NCBI GenBank assembly: GCA_021432635.1
Contig: MU270030.1
Span: 681,823-745,822 of the forward strand
Length of the DNA: 64,000 nt
Source of the DNA: Thozetella sp. PMI_491
Taxonomy: Eukaryota; Ascomycota; Sordariomycetes; Chaetosphaeriales; Chaetosphaeriaceae
Direction: 5' to 3'
Shown: positions 32,521 to 44,181 of the stretch, one piece after another
Numbering within the stretch: position 1 is the stretch's first letter
How the letters are laid out: each line of letters starts with the position of its first letter
Program-made: the position numbers and the translations under genes
Notes under the pieces: model-generated
Told to the model about the DNA's origin: nothing
What the model saw: only the letters and a program-made list of their open reading frames with translations
Databases searched by the model: none

Positions 32521-34177
32521 CCCCGAAAAGTGCAAGCTCGAGAGCATAACATGCCGTGCCTTTGTGTGTCTTTAGGCAAACCCAGGCTTGCCAGGCCGCC
32601 CCAAAGAAGCCATCGCGATCGGCGGCTTGCCGCTCGATCAGATTCGACAGGATGGGGATTCTGCGCCCAGGAATGCCGGGCCTACAAACTGGGCGCGACC
32701 GATCCGGCTTTCTACGTCGGCATGGCGTGTCGATCACTATGACAAGCGTCTCGACGTCCCGCGCGCCTCCTCTCCCGCACGCCCGCCGAGAGGGGAAGGC
32801 TGGGAGGAGGATGGAGGTGCGACTCGTAACAGAGACGGTGAAGCCCTAGAGCGAGCACGCGCCCTAGAGAAGGCGCCCAACGTGGGTGACGGGCAACCCT
32901 CCCCCTCCCTTCTTCTTCGCGGTGAAGAGCGGCGACCAACCGCATCCTGCTCCCCCCCTACCTTGCCTCTGTCGCCGCTCCTCCCACACTCGCCGCTCCT
33001 CGCTTCCATATCTCGACGCATGTGCTCCGTAGCTCCGTACGATACAGACGAGGCCATCTCCACCGCAGCTGCCGTCGATCACGTCTAGCCGCCCGCCTCG
33101 GACGTTATCTGCTGGGCGGGCACTTGGCGTGGACGCACGGGGTGCGTGAAGATGGCGCTCGAAGGCCCGATTCCGCATCAGCTGAGGGCGATGGCGAGCA
33201 CGCTGGCCTCTGTGACGAGCTGCTCTAGCTGCGAGCCTTCCGCGGACGGCATGCTACGTCTCCCGCGGCGCCACCGCCGGCCGGCTGGGCCAATGGGCGA
33301 AGGGGGAGGCGTCGAGGGGTGCCCCAGCCAGTCGGAGAGGGGACGTAGACGAGGGACGGGGGACGAGGGACGAGTGGGAAGAGCAGTCGACGGAATCGGA
33401 TTCTGGAAATGCCATGTCTGTGTGTATCGAATGAACCAGTCTCAGAGACTAGAGTCGGCGATCAAGAAGCGCCTCCCCTCGCACCATCCGGTTTAGCGGC
33501 CGGAAGGGCGTCCGGAACTGTAGGACTCAGGGGCCAAGACGAAAAAGCAATAGGGGCGAAGGGGGATGGGAGAGATGGGGTGGGCGCCCTGCCGGTCTCA
33601 TTCGATCCGCCTAGAAGGGAGAGATCAGAGATGGGGCAAGAATCGGCGCCATCTCTCTCGTCGCTCAGCGGCGTCGCCCTAGCAGCAGCCCGCGCGCTCC
33701 TGGCTGCTCCCACCCAGCCCCAACGGAAACTGGGCGGCAGGTAACAGTCAGGAAGTCCCCAGTCCCTTACACAGCGCGCAACGGTCAGCCGTGCGTGCCT
33801 CTCCTAGCGCCGCATCAGCACTGACTGGGCTGGCCGGTCCATGGGAGGTTATGGGCTAAAAGGGGGGTAGCGCCCTCTCTAGGGCTCACGCCAGGAGGGA
33901 CGCCGTCTGCGTCGTGCGAGGCGGAGGAGCCGTTGCTGCCGGCTCGTAGAGATCCCGCTCCCCACCGGGTGCTAGGAGGCAACGACGTCGACGGAGATGG
34001 CACGACCACACTACCGCCTTGGGTCGTCACGGGGCACGCTTGTGTGTGGACATCACATAGCGCCTGCGCACGGGTACAGCGGACGTCGGCGAGGTGGACG
34101 CGATGGGGACGGGTGACGCCCGCGAGATTGGGGGTCTAGAGAGCTGCGTATACGCCAAGGAAGCCTCGTGGGCCCAG

Positions 34178-34212
34178 AGACCAGACCAGACCAGACCACG
34201 GCCACGGCCACG
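34178..34212. repeat. Two adjoining microsatellites, AGACC x4 and ACGGCC x2.5
   Basis: Four perfect AGACC units (34178-34197) run directly into ACGGCC units. The frame is non-coding. Confidence 0.7.
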
Positions 34213-37200
34213 ACGAGACTACAGCCAAGTCAGGATGCCGGCTCTCTCCCTCTCTCCCGAACGTTCCTGTCATCTGCCATATACGCGCACGCACACCCGC
34301 TTGGGCACCTGGCTGCCGCGGAGCAAGTGCCCCTGGTACGTGGCCTATCTGCATCCATCTGGCGTTCTGTTGGGACGGCGTCAGAGCCCGGCCGGCTGGA
34401 GTTGAGGAGAGATTACTACGACGAACCGTGGGTGACGAACGTTGGCCATTGTGCAGCTTCGGCCCTTCTTTTTTTTTTTCTCCTTCTCTCTTCTGGGCCC
34501 CCTTCCTTCTCGTGTCTCTACATTTTCGCCGTCGCTTGCCTCGCTTGGCCGCCCTGCTTTTCGACGTGCTCGACGGTGTATACCCGGTCTGTCGCGCATC
34601 CACATCCACGCGCTGCACATAAAGACAAAGGTCTCATTTCCCGACCCTCCACCGCCGCAAGGTGACCGGCTGCATGACGTCCTCTACGGCGGCCCGGCGA
34701 GGGCTTGTGAAGCCGCCTGGCGCTGGTGTTTGTCGTCTCCTAGGTTCGGATCCCAGGTCGTTACGATCCGATATCGTCAGAGATGCGGCACGGATCCCAC
34801 GGGAGCGCAGGGGAGGGGTGGCAGCGCAGGTGTTTCACTGGCCCGAAAGTCGAAAAAGCTGGGGACCCCTGGGAGCGTAGGAGCCGCCTGGTGGACCGTG
34901 ATGTCGTGATGCCCCCCCGAGGGTTTAGTTGAGCGCGCCTCACGGCTCTTCCTCGCTCTAATTAAACGGCACATAAGGGCATGAAGAGGTGCGCTCATAG
35001 GCTCGCAGGTGCCGGCAGGCGCCGTTTCAGTGCGGCCTGCTGGCTTCCTGGCGCACCCAACGTAGCCCCCCCCGGCCCCCAGACTAGGTTTTGCTAGGCA
35101 AAATAAGCCCAAACCCACCTGGTGAAAAAATGATCGCCGCGACAGGTCCGGGGGTTTGGCGGTGCCTGGCTTGCCTGGCACCACCCTCCCCACGATGATA
35201 CGACTGTGCTAGTCTCGGTAGGGAACAGGGCGATTCTCAAACAATGTCGATCACTGGTACGTGCGCCATTGCGCTTGCTGCCCATCTGCCACCCATCGGC
35301 CCCCCATGTCCAGCCCACACTTACCCACCGTCCCATTGACCCAGGGCCTCTATCCGCACTCCTTCTAATCTCAGCGACCCAGGGTGTCGTGGGTGTTTCT
35401 GAGATGAGCTCTTCGTATCTCTCGCCGCCGAGCCTGAGATGCTTGCCGACCTGTGAGGGAGCCTCCTCGCGCGGCCGCGAAACATCGGTGGCCCCGGCCC
35501 ATGGCATGTTCGGCAGTCGCCAGAGCCTGGCGCGCACAATGGACTTTGTTGTGGGGGAGCGGGCTGGGGGGAGTGGAGGGGGGGGTTCATCTCGAAACGA
35601 GAGTGACGCTCGCCAGAAATGCACAATGTCCCAGACGCGAAACCTACACTTCGATGTCTCTATACGCTATCCATACGCTTTTGGCAAGTAGGCGTAGCTT
35701 ATTCGAGGCAGAGTAGCGGAACTGGCGGTATACGACCCCTGCACGCTCCCGTCTTGTCTGCTCCGGCGGAGCGACCGTGGCAGGGGTTGGGGGGGGTTCG
35801 CAAGTTTGCTAGGCATTGCAACGGCTGTCTCTCTGCCCCGTGGTCTTCGACGGAAGCCCGAGTGTCTCGACGCGATCGGCGGCCGCGTTGCTGCAGTCGC
35901 AGCCCATTATCTCGGGTATCTCGAGGACCCATGGCGCGTGACGTGCCTCCGGGTCTACATACGGTGAGGGATCGGTGAGCCCGCCGCTGCGGTTTCCCCG
36001 TCCCTGATCAACAACGCCGGTTCCTGCCTATCACTGAATCACGAGCTTGTCATGTGAAGCCGACACAGGTGTGTTTTCTCCTCCACCCTCCCCACCGCCC
36101 TGCTGCGATCTGCTAGACGGTTCCTGCGTTTCTTGCTTGCCCTGCCCGCGGGACAGGGTCAGCGACAGATTTGCATCTCCTATCTCTGCTAGCCGACAGG
36201 GTGTGTGTATGTACCTGCGTTGAGCCCGCCGCCGCTTGGCGACACGAAGATCATAGTACCGGGGGGATCGCGAGGTCACTTGATCCAAAAAAAAAAAGTC
36301 TTGTTCCCTACGTCCCAGGCCGCGCTGTCCCGCGCTGCCAACGCGTGCTATGATGTGCATGTAATTTCACATCTCGTGCTCGGCGCAACTGGGGGCATAT
36401 TTTGATGAGTGTCGAGCGGTCGGGTAGTGACAGATCTCTTTTTGGCAGGCTCGAAGTTGAAGCAAGCCCGCCAAAAGAGCCGAAGGATGGGGGAAACATC
36501 GGCGACCTGAGCGATAGTAGCTTTGATATGCCGACAGGGCCCCATGTCGCTTATGTTTCAGGCGTCCCGAAGAGGACTAGCCCTGTCAATCCGGCTGATC
36601 GAATGGGGCAGCGCAGGGCTCTGGGATGAGATGAACCCGCCCATGGGCGATGATCAATGTAACCCGGTTCCGAGCAGAGCTGACGCCGGACGACCTGTAT
36701 GTACCTCTCTACGCACGCCAGGCCCTGGGAGTCAGCATCTCAGCATCGAGGGAATGAGGAGGGGAAGGGGGGGGGGCGTGGGGATCGGCGCCTGTCACTG
36801 CTATGGAGCCATGGGGGAAATACAACATGGCAGATGCGCAAGTTTGCCATCTCTCAGGGACGGAACCCCAAAAAAGGTCCAAAACCCTGCAACGAGTTTA
36901 CCGGTTCGACCCCCCAGCTAGCCCTAGGGATGAGGCCCAGCCTCGCGGGCAGACACTCCGGTGCCCCGACGCCGGCCAGGCCGGACGGGACGTGTGCCCG
37001 GGGAAGGCCAGGAGGGGTTTCGTTCACGAGCACGCAGCTCCGCGGGCACTTCTACTGGCTATGACTGGCTCCGGCTCTGGCGGTGGGATGTGTAACCCCG
37101 ACTTAGAGAGGCCCGAAGCGGTTCCTACCGGAGCCTGCGCGCCAGCGAGAGGAGCAAGAGGGAGTGCCAACCCGGCAGTTTTCAGCGCAGCTGTGGTGGA

Positions 37201-40200
37201 GGGTAGCGCAAAAGACCTTCGACCAACCCGCAGTGACGGGTTCCTCCGCCTGTCCAAAAAAGATCCTCCTCTGGTGGGGACGTGGAGGATGCAGTGGCGA
37301 GTTGTCACCGGCACACCTCTCCAGTGCCGGTGACGGGGTGGGTGCCCATGGCGCGCGGACTCCCTCGTTCGCCTTGAGACGCATGCCGACTTCGTAGAGC
37401 GCTGCGGCTTGGCGTCCTTGTCAACCTTCTGTGGACCCCGACCGGGGCGAAAAGGGAAAGGGGGAGGGAGGGGAACGGGGGGCTTGTCTTTTCGACTTTT
37501 GGAAGACTCGTACAAAACGAGTGTGGTCGACGAGCCGGGGGGTTAGCTCTTTGGCACTACCGCCATCTCGAACGGTCGAAAACGCACCAGCTGGCCTCTG
37601 GAGCGCTCAAAGCGGCAATGATAGACGTCGAGCAAAAATTCTGCATGCATTCGGTCCAATGCAGCTCTCTCGTGTGTGTGCCGGCTCCCCCATGCCGTCC
37701 CCAGAGAAGCGAAGGAGACAAAAAAGTGAGATGGGGTTCGCCGGGGGGAGGGGGGAGAAGAGCGGTAATGGAGAAAGAAAGGAGCAACCGAGGACCCTGA
37801 TTTTCATCTACGTCTACCGAGTATACAGACGTTCCCTATCCACCGGTGCAACCGTCCTATGGGTTTCGTATCCGTATTTGCCTATCGTGATCGATAGACT
37901 ATGCAGCGCTTCGTACGGGCAGCCTTCCTCAAGATGTGAGGTTACCCGCCCCTTCCAAGGCTGAAACTGGGCGATGCGCCGGCAGTGCACGGGAGCGTAG
38001 ACTCCCGCAAAAGCCAAAATCATCGCCCCGGCGTCCGTTCAGGGTCCTGCCCCGTCTCGTGTGCCGTGATTGGGCTTGGCTGCCCAAGGAGGTGTGTGGG
38101 GTGCGAATTGCAACTCTCGGGCGCCCTTGTCCCGGCCGGATTCGTGTATGCGGCTAGGGTGTGGTGGGGAGGGGAGGGGGGGAAGGGTAGAAAGCAGCAA
38201 GCAATTCACAAAAAAAGCTACGGGTATTTTCTCCCCCAAGCCCTTCTCATTCCCGGATGTTAGCTCGCGTCTGCATTGAAGGCTGCCGTATTGTACGAAA
38301 GCCTTTTGACTAGCGGCCCTGGGGAGACCGGCGTGATTCGACGCCACGGCATCGATGCTTAGAGTTCAAGATTGATAAGGGGACTGACTTGCCGGGTGGG
38401 TAGGTACTTGCACACACTAGGTAGGGTACTGAAGTAGGCCGACCATTTTAGTGGTGTGGTCTGAGTTTCCCGCCGCCACGCCGTTTTCGTTCAGGTAGGA
38501 CGTGTTAGTCGAGCGACCTGACTAGCCAAGCGTTCGTGTCTACGGTGCGGTGCGGCCGGGGAAACGCCACCGTGGGATGACTCGAGGAACGCCAGCGAGG
38601 CCTGCCTGGCCTGGCCTAGCGGGTATGCTGCTGGGGACCAAGGGACGAACAAGATGATGCCCACATTGTACTCTGCCCAGCATCCACCGGGAGAGGGGCG
38701 GCCCTAGCAGTCAAGACGCCTACGATGGTTACCGGCTTCCGCGAAGGGCTAAGGGATGGCGTTCGCAGCGGTCGAGGTCGGCAGCACCAAAGGCTGGGTG
38801 CTCCGCCTCGCTTCGTTTCGAGTTTCTCGTCGAGACCAGGCCTCGTGACGTATGTTTTAGCAACGGGCTTCGAGAAAGCCCAGGCCGGAATGGTTTGCCT
38901 GGGGATGATAGTCTGGTTCAGCTGCACAGGTGGGCCCCCCTTTTTGCGGAGGGCAAAACAAAGCACAAGCAAAGCAGGTACATACTGTACATACCTGGCA
39001 GCATAGGTAGTCGATATTTGGATGTACTAGGTATGGTATCCGCAGGCAGTTCGCAGCGGCGGCGACAGGCGGCTGTGCGTGCGTCGTTGGTTGAGGCCAG
39101 CGCTGAGGCCAGCTGCACCCCTATCGCGCAGCGGGCATGGCATAAGGAACAGGCAATGTTCAGATAAGGGCGGGATACATAGTAGGTGGTGGGCGGCGTG
39201 CAGTGTGGGCGGTCAGGGTAGTGAGAGCTCAAGGGCCAGGGTACCTAGGGAGACAAGAGCGTTGCGGTGCGAGGCTTTCAGTGGAGGCTGTCGCTCTCAG
39301 TGGAGGACTTTCAGTGTACTCCACCGTGTCCCCAGGTGACCTTACGTCAGTTACAGAATGCACGAGACGTCTGCCTACCTGGGATCATCGGCTGTCGTCT
39401 GGAGACACTTTATTGGTGTCAGCTGCTAGGTGGTTCTTGGCAGGCCAGCGTGCGTAATGGCCCATGTTGGCTTTTTAGCCCACCCGATCCCTGGCTCCGT
39501 TTTCTCACACCCGCACCCGCAACGCCCAGGCTTTGCTACAGACAAGGCCCAAATGTCCCCAGACGCAGCGACAGGCCTCCCCCCGAAAAACACAATAATA
39601 CAGACTGATAGCAGGGCGAATAGGGCCGCCACGTATATACAGGCATACGCGCACATCATACCGTTCCCTTTCTTCCCCCCAGATCCCAGAAGAGGTGGGG
39701 TCCCGGAACGGGAGACTACGGCAGACCACGGCAGCGCAGGGGTGCATGAAGGTGTGAGGACAGTGGCGCTGGCCGAGCTGGGCCAGCAGCAGCAAGACAG
39801 CCGGCGGTCCTATGTACATACACCAGAGTGCACAGCACAGCTGGTCCTGGAGCCGGTGAGAGAGGGGGGCGGGGGCGAACGGGCTAAAGGCGTGTATACA
39901 GAGATAGCCCACCGGCGCAGCGTCATACATGTAACTCTCCCTGTGAGAGCAATGGCTCCCGCGCCGTGGCCGGGTTTGGGGATGGGGCATCCCATGCGCT
40001 CCATGACGACACAGCATCAGAGGGGAAGGGAGAGCGAGCGAGAGGGCTGGGCCCGCCCCAGCCGTGCGTACGTCTGTCTACCTCGTCTCTTCTCCGCTCC
40101 CACGGTAGCACGACCTCAGAGCGTTCCCCCCTCCTCACCCCCCCCCCCACCGGGAAGGACAAGAATGGTCACGTCAATTTGGTCATAACTACCCTCGCGA

Positions 40201-42296
40201 CGGTACGCCAGACCGGCTCAAAAACTTGTTCTACAGGCAATGATGGCATCTGCACGCAGGCAGGTAGAGCGCAGACAGGCTTGCCAGGGCCCGTGTCGCC
40301 TCAGCCTCCTCCTTCTGACCCTCCCTGCGCTCTCCGTTTCCCGCCCCATCCGTCCTTATTCCCAGCACTGGTGGGGTGGGCTCCCGCTCCGTCTTGGAGG
40401 CTGTCGTTCTCGTACTAAACGTCACAGGGCGTCCAAAATAGCCCGAACCCCACTTTTCTACAATCCCTCCACCAGAACCTCGTACTGTATGCCACGCTAC
40501 CGCGACCCCCTAGGTCCGTTATCGCCACCTCCCTCTCTCTGGCCAATGGCCGGCTGCGCTTTTGGGCAGAGGTAGTGGTACATCCCTGACGCTTTCTTTC
40601 TCACGCACCGCACACACGCTCGCTGGCGGAACCGCCCCTCCCCTCCTCCCTCCCCGGTCGCCAGAGACTGCTCGCAGGGATACCCTCTGCATGCCAGTGG
40701 ACAATTGGTGCGCCGCTTGGCCACCCATTCTGAAATTCTTTATTTCATTTGGCAGCGGCTCCTGGGGCTGTTGGGCAGGACCGTTTCCACTGGGGAATGG
40801 GATTCCCACACTGCTGCAGCCCCCCGAAAAAAAGCCCATCGCCCCTCCCCTCCCCATCTCCACTCTGCGTGTGGTACCTGGAAAAGAGAGTGGGAGGCAA
40901 GCCCCGTGAGGAAAGGGCCACCAGTCTGCCTGCGCAGAGCAAGACCCAGTGCACGACCGAGGCCGGTCCTAGAGGGCTCCCTGGTTGAAACGGCCAAGGG
41001 CCAAGGGCAAGAAAGTCAAAAAAATAGTCAGAAAAAAAACAAAGACTCACGAGATATATGCCTCTTTCAGACATCAGTTGCAAATTCAGAGACATTGACA
41101 CCACCGAGATTGACCGAGAATGGCTCTGGTAGACCCTGCATAACGCAAAAAAGCCCACCCCAAGCCATGGCCCTCCACCATCCGCATCAGTGGCGCTGAT
41201 TAGCTCCCAGTGGCTGCCCGTCGCCTCCTAGGCTCGCAAAAACGCCAGAGGTGGTCACAGTCTGTGTCTGATGGGCTAGGTAGAAGGGAAGGGGAAAGGA
41301 GCGGGGAGGGTGAGGCAAACAGGTACCTTGTACAGTACCCGTTCCTCAAAGCCTCCCCCCGTCCACGGGAGTACTTAGAACTTTGTACCGAGCTAAGCAG
41401 CAAAAGCTGTGGACAGAGGCGACTAGGGGAGGCGGACGTGGACCGCGGTACCTTGCCGGGCTACATCATACCTCTTGTCTTTTTTCTTGCCCCGTTTCGA
41501 CCGACTAGCAGACAGCACACACATCACGGACACACACAGGCGCGCACACGCACGCCTGGAAGATGCCGGCTGCCCAATGATGGCCTCGCTCTTCTTCCAT
41601 CCTGCTCCCACAGGCTCCCTGCCCCCTCCCCTCCCCATCGGCCAAGGATACCTGGCGTATGCGTAGCCCTATCGACCCCATGCTACATAGTATTCCCATC
41701 GTCCCCAACCCAAGCCTATATCGGCCGGCTTTAACCAGTCTTTGGCCCTCTGCACACACACTCGAGGTGGTGTAATATCATCCCTACCGCAACGTACACC
41801 TACGCCCACCCACAAACCCCCCCCCCCTCCCTACTTCCCACTCCCCCTGTTCCTCTCCTCCCCCCCCCCCTGCTCACCCACCAACGACATCTTACCACTC
41901 TGGGCGAGCCAGTTGTCGACTTTCATCATAGCTCTCCTCGCAGAGGACAATTGTGTTAAAGCTTGGACAACCCGTCCTCCTCCTCGCCTCCTCAGACTCA
42001 ACCACTCGATCTTCATACCAACATACCAACACAGACACACAGCACACGACCATCCAACCCCGCGACCATCACGCTTCTACTCTAACCAGCTATTGCTGTT
42101 CATCGCACAACACCACTCCCCAGTGCTCACTACTGCCACCGCCCTCTGCAGATATACGCAGAGATAAGTCTTGATATCGCTACCGAACGGACGCTAGCGC
42201 AACGCACCGCGCCAGATCTCTCCGGATCTCCTGAGAGACACACCAACTGAGGGTTTCTTCTGACAATCACCCGGGGCGCCAGACCGCCCTCTCCAG

Positions 42297-42314
42297 ATGG
42301 TCCCACGGCTCTAG
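42297..42314 (+). promoter_or_regulatory. Upstream ORF 1 of flbC (MVPRL)
   Basis: ATG in context ccagATGg, four further codons and TAG; 551 bp separate its stop from the flbC ATG. A purine at -3 is lacking, but G at +4 is present. Confidence 0.4.
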
Positions 42315-42616
42315 TTGGACATCACCCCAGCTCTCGGATCTCTTAAGACAAGACGGCACTGCTGATCTTGTCTGGTTCGGTCGGTCGGCCAGAGTACCGC
42401 CCTCGCCCTCTGCCGTTGGGCCCTGACCCCCCTGCAACTTCGGCCTCCCTCTTGGGGTCCCCTTATAGGAAGGGATATCTCACCGTCGATCCCTCTGCCC
42501 AGTGCCGTCACAGGTCGCTGGCTGAAGGCGTCCCCACCTGTCCGCTGACGGACCCTGTGGATTGGTTCACTCGAGTGCGACTCCTATCTGCCACACGCGG
42601 AGGTGTCCCGGCTCGC

Positions 42617-42637
42617 ATGTCCCCCGAGCACACTTAA
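42617..42637 (+). promoter_or_regulatory. Upstream ORF 2 of flbC (MSPEHT)
   Basis: ATG TCC CCC GAG CAC ACT TAA; the stop lies 228 bp before the flbC ATG. With the first upstream ORF it makes the flbC ATG the third in the leader. Confidence 0.4.
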
Positions 42638-42865
42638 GTCGCTGATCCCTCCCTCCGGACTCAGTCCCATCTTTCTGTTCGACCCAGCTGGCGTGCTTCC
42701 TCCAAGGCGTGACACGACCTCCTCTTGGACCTTGCCCAACGGGAACCCGTATCTGATCAGCGACGCCTCGTCAGACCTCTTCTTTCCTGCTCACCTCGTC
42801 GACCTGCACTCTTGTCGTCACTCTCCAGCTACTCCCTGCCGACCTCGCTGGAACACCGTCTCGCC

Positions 42866-44181
42866 ATGACGATGACAGTAGACCCCAACCAACAACGATT
42901 CGGGTCTCTTCACTTCGACAACATGTCCTACTCGAATCAGCCTCACTTCACCAACCCTTGGGGCTCTTCCTCGGCCGGCCAGAACGGAAGCCACGGCATG
43001 TACGTGGGCCAGCAGAGCAACACGGTGCTGCCGCACCTTAACCTCAACGGACTGTCCAAGCCGCCGCCGCCTGCCCCCAGGACGACACCCAGCAGCTCGA
43101 TGGCCTCGTACGGTTCCATCCCGGTCACGGCCGCATCAGCAGGTAGCTCTCTCATGGCGGACGCGTTTGGACAGCGGGACTTACTCACAATGCCCCAAGA
43201 TCTCCTCAGTCTGAACCGGCTGCAGCACCCCGCCTCCACCGGCTACGACACGGCCGCCTACACCACGGCCGCCTCTGCCTCCCCCGTCAATGCCACATAC
43301 GCGACGTCTCCGACGCCGTACCAGCTCGGCTACGCACCCGCGCCCATGCGGAGCGCCTTTGCCATGCCCGAGCCGGATCCTTCCAGAAGGTACTCCCAGC
43401 AGTCAGTCTCCTCCGTCACCTCCAGCTTGGACCCTCGCGGCTCCTCCGACCTGGGCACCCGGCCGCCTCGGAATTCATTGATTGACTTTGACAACAGACA
43501 CGACGTCCAGCCGGACGACCGCAAGCGCTTCCAGGACGCGCTCGAGGCGAGCCAGGGCATGCTGTCCATGAGCCAGGATACGCCGCGGAACATCTACGAT
43601 GTCCGCCGGGAGCGAGGTTCCACCGACTCGTACGGCTTCCCAGCCCACTCGACCAACTCGAGTGTGTCGTCGGCCGCCGGCTCCATGGGTTACTACGGCG
43701 GCTCGGTCGACGGCTCCGTCAGCGACTACTCGACCGCCGGCTCCGACATTGAGTCGCTCTCCGGCCGCACCCTGCCGCGGCCCCAGGGCCTGATGTCGGC
43801 CCAGCCGCCCGCGCCTCAGTCCATGATGAGCTCCTTCAGCTCCAAGATGGTCTCGGGCACCCAGAAGAAGCATAAGTGCAAGGTTTGCGACAAACGCTTC
43901 ACCCGCCCCAGTTCCCTGCAGACGCACATGTACAGCCACACAGGCGAGAAACGTGAGTGGGCCCACGGATTTATCTCTATAGTGGCGAGACGAGACAGCT
44001 AACCTTAGCAGCGTTCGCATGCGACGTCGAGGGCTGCGGCCGGCACTTCTCGGTCGTCTCCAACTTGCGGAGGCACCGCAAGGTGCACAAGGGTGCGTCG
44101 GACGCCGACTCGACAGCCGAGACGCCTTCCGAGGCCGGGTCCGAGGACCACCAGAGCGAGTCCGACGAGAAGCTCGACTGA
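42866..44181 (+). CDS. flbC: C2H2 zinc-finger developmental regulator, FlbC-like
   Basis: FlbC in Aspergillus is a nuclear activator of conidiation genes; homologues in Sordariomycetes affect sporulation and growth. Exons are 42866-43952 and 44012-44181 (418 residues). The first 335 residues are low-complexity, rich in Ser, Pro, Tyr and Gly (for example SLHFDNMSYSNQPHFTNPWG), typical of an activation region. Two adjacent C2H2 fingers follow: KCKVCDKRFTRPSSLQTHMY (C338, C341, H354, H358) and CDVEGCGRHFSVVSNLRRH (C366, C371, H384, H388), joined by the linker TGEKPF. The 59-bp intron splits the linker codon for Pro. An acidic tail ends the protein. The start is the first ATG compatible with the family N-terminus (MTMTVDPNQQ); in-frame upstream sequence has no ATG. 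The two-finger core with its short acidic tail is what points to FlbC rather than Azf1-type proteins. Confidence 0.88.

Larger units (their letters stand above)
29357..41819. other. 12.5-kb gene-poor region between rax2 and the flbC leader
   Basis: No frame here looks like protein: those present open with GTG/TTG, are short, and are rich in Arg, Pro and Ser as expected from GC-rich noise. The region holds several imperfect tandem repeats (30881-30914, 31200-31271, 34178-34212), a purine tract (32427-32520), CA and poly-T runs and many TAGGTA-type words (38397-38430, 39003-39035, 39237-39250). I see no transposon ends or coding remnants. It may contain distal regulatory DNA for flbC and non-coding transcripts. 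Confidence 0.55.
41820..42865 (+). promoter_or_regulatory. Probable flbC core promoter and long 5' leader
   Basis: A strongly pyrimidine-rich block with several poly-C runs (41818-41880) is followed by CT-rich, A-poor sequence up to the flbC ATG, the usual look of a fungal promoter and leader. Between 42180 and the start codon I find only two other ATGs, each opening a tiny upstream ORF. The leader length, possibly 700 bp or more, is inferred. Confidence 0.5.

Noticed and set aside
36825-36915. tRNA-like A and B box (TGGCAGATGCG ... GGTTCGACCCC)
   Set aside because: The acceptor and T-stem arms do not pair, and the spacing would need an intron. No cloverleaf could be drawn.
29357-42865. Search for old transposons or virus-derived elements in the gene-free block
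   Set aside because: I found no coding remnants of transposase, reverse transcriptase, integrase or capsid, no long terminal repeats and no AT-rich decayed patches. Short relics below my detection remain possible.
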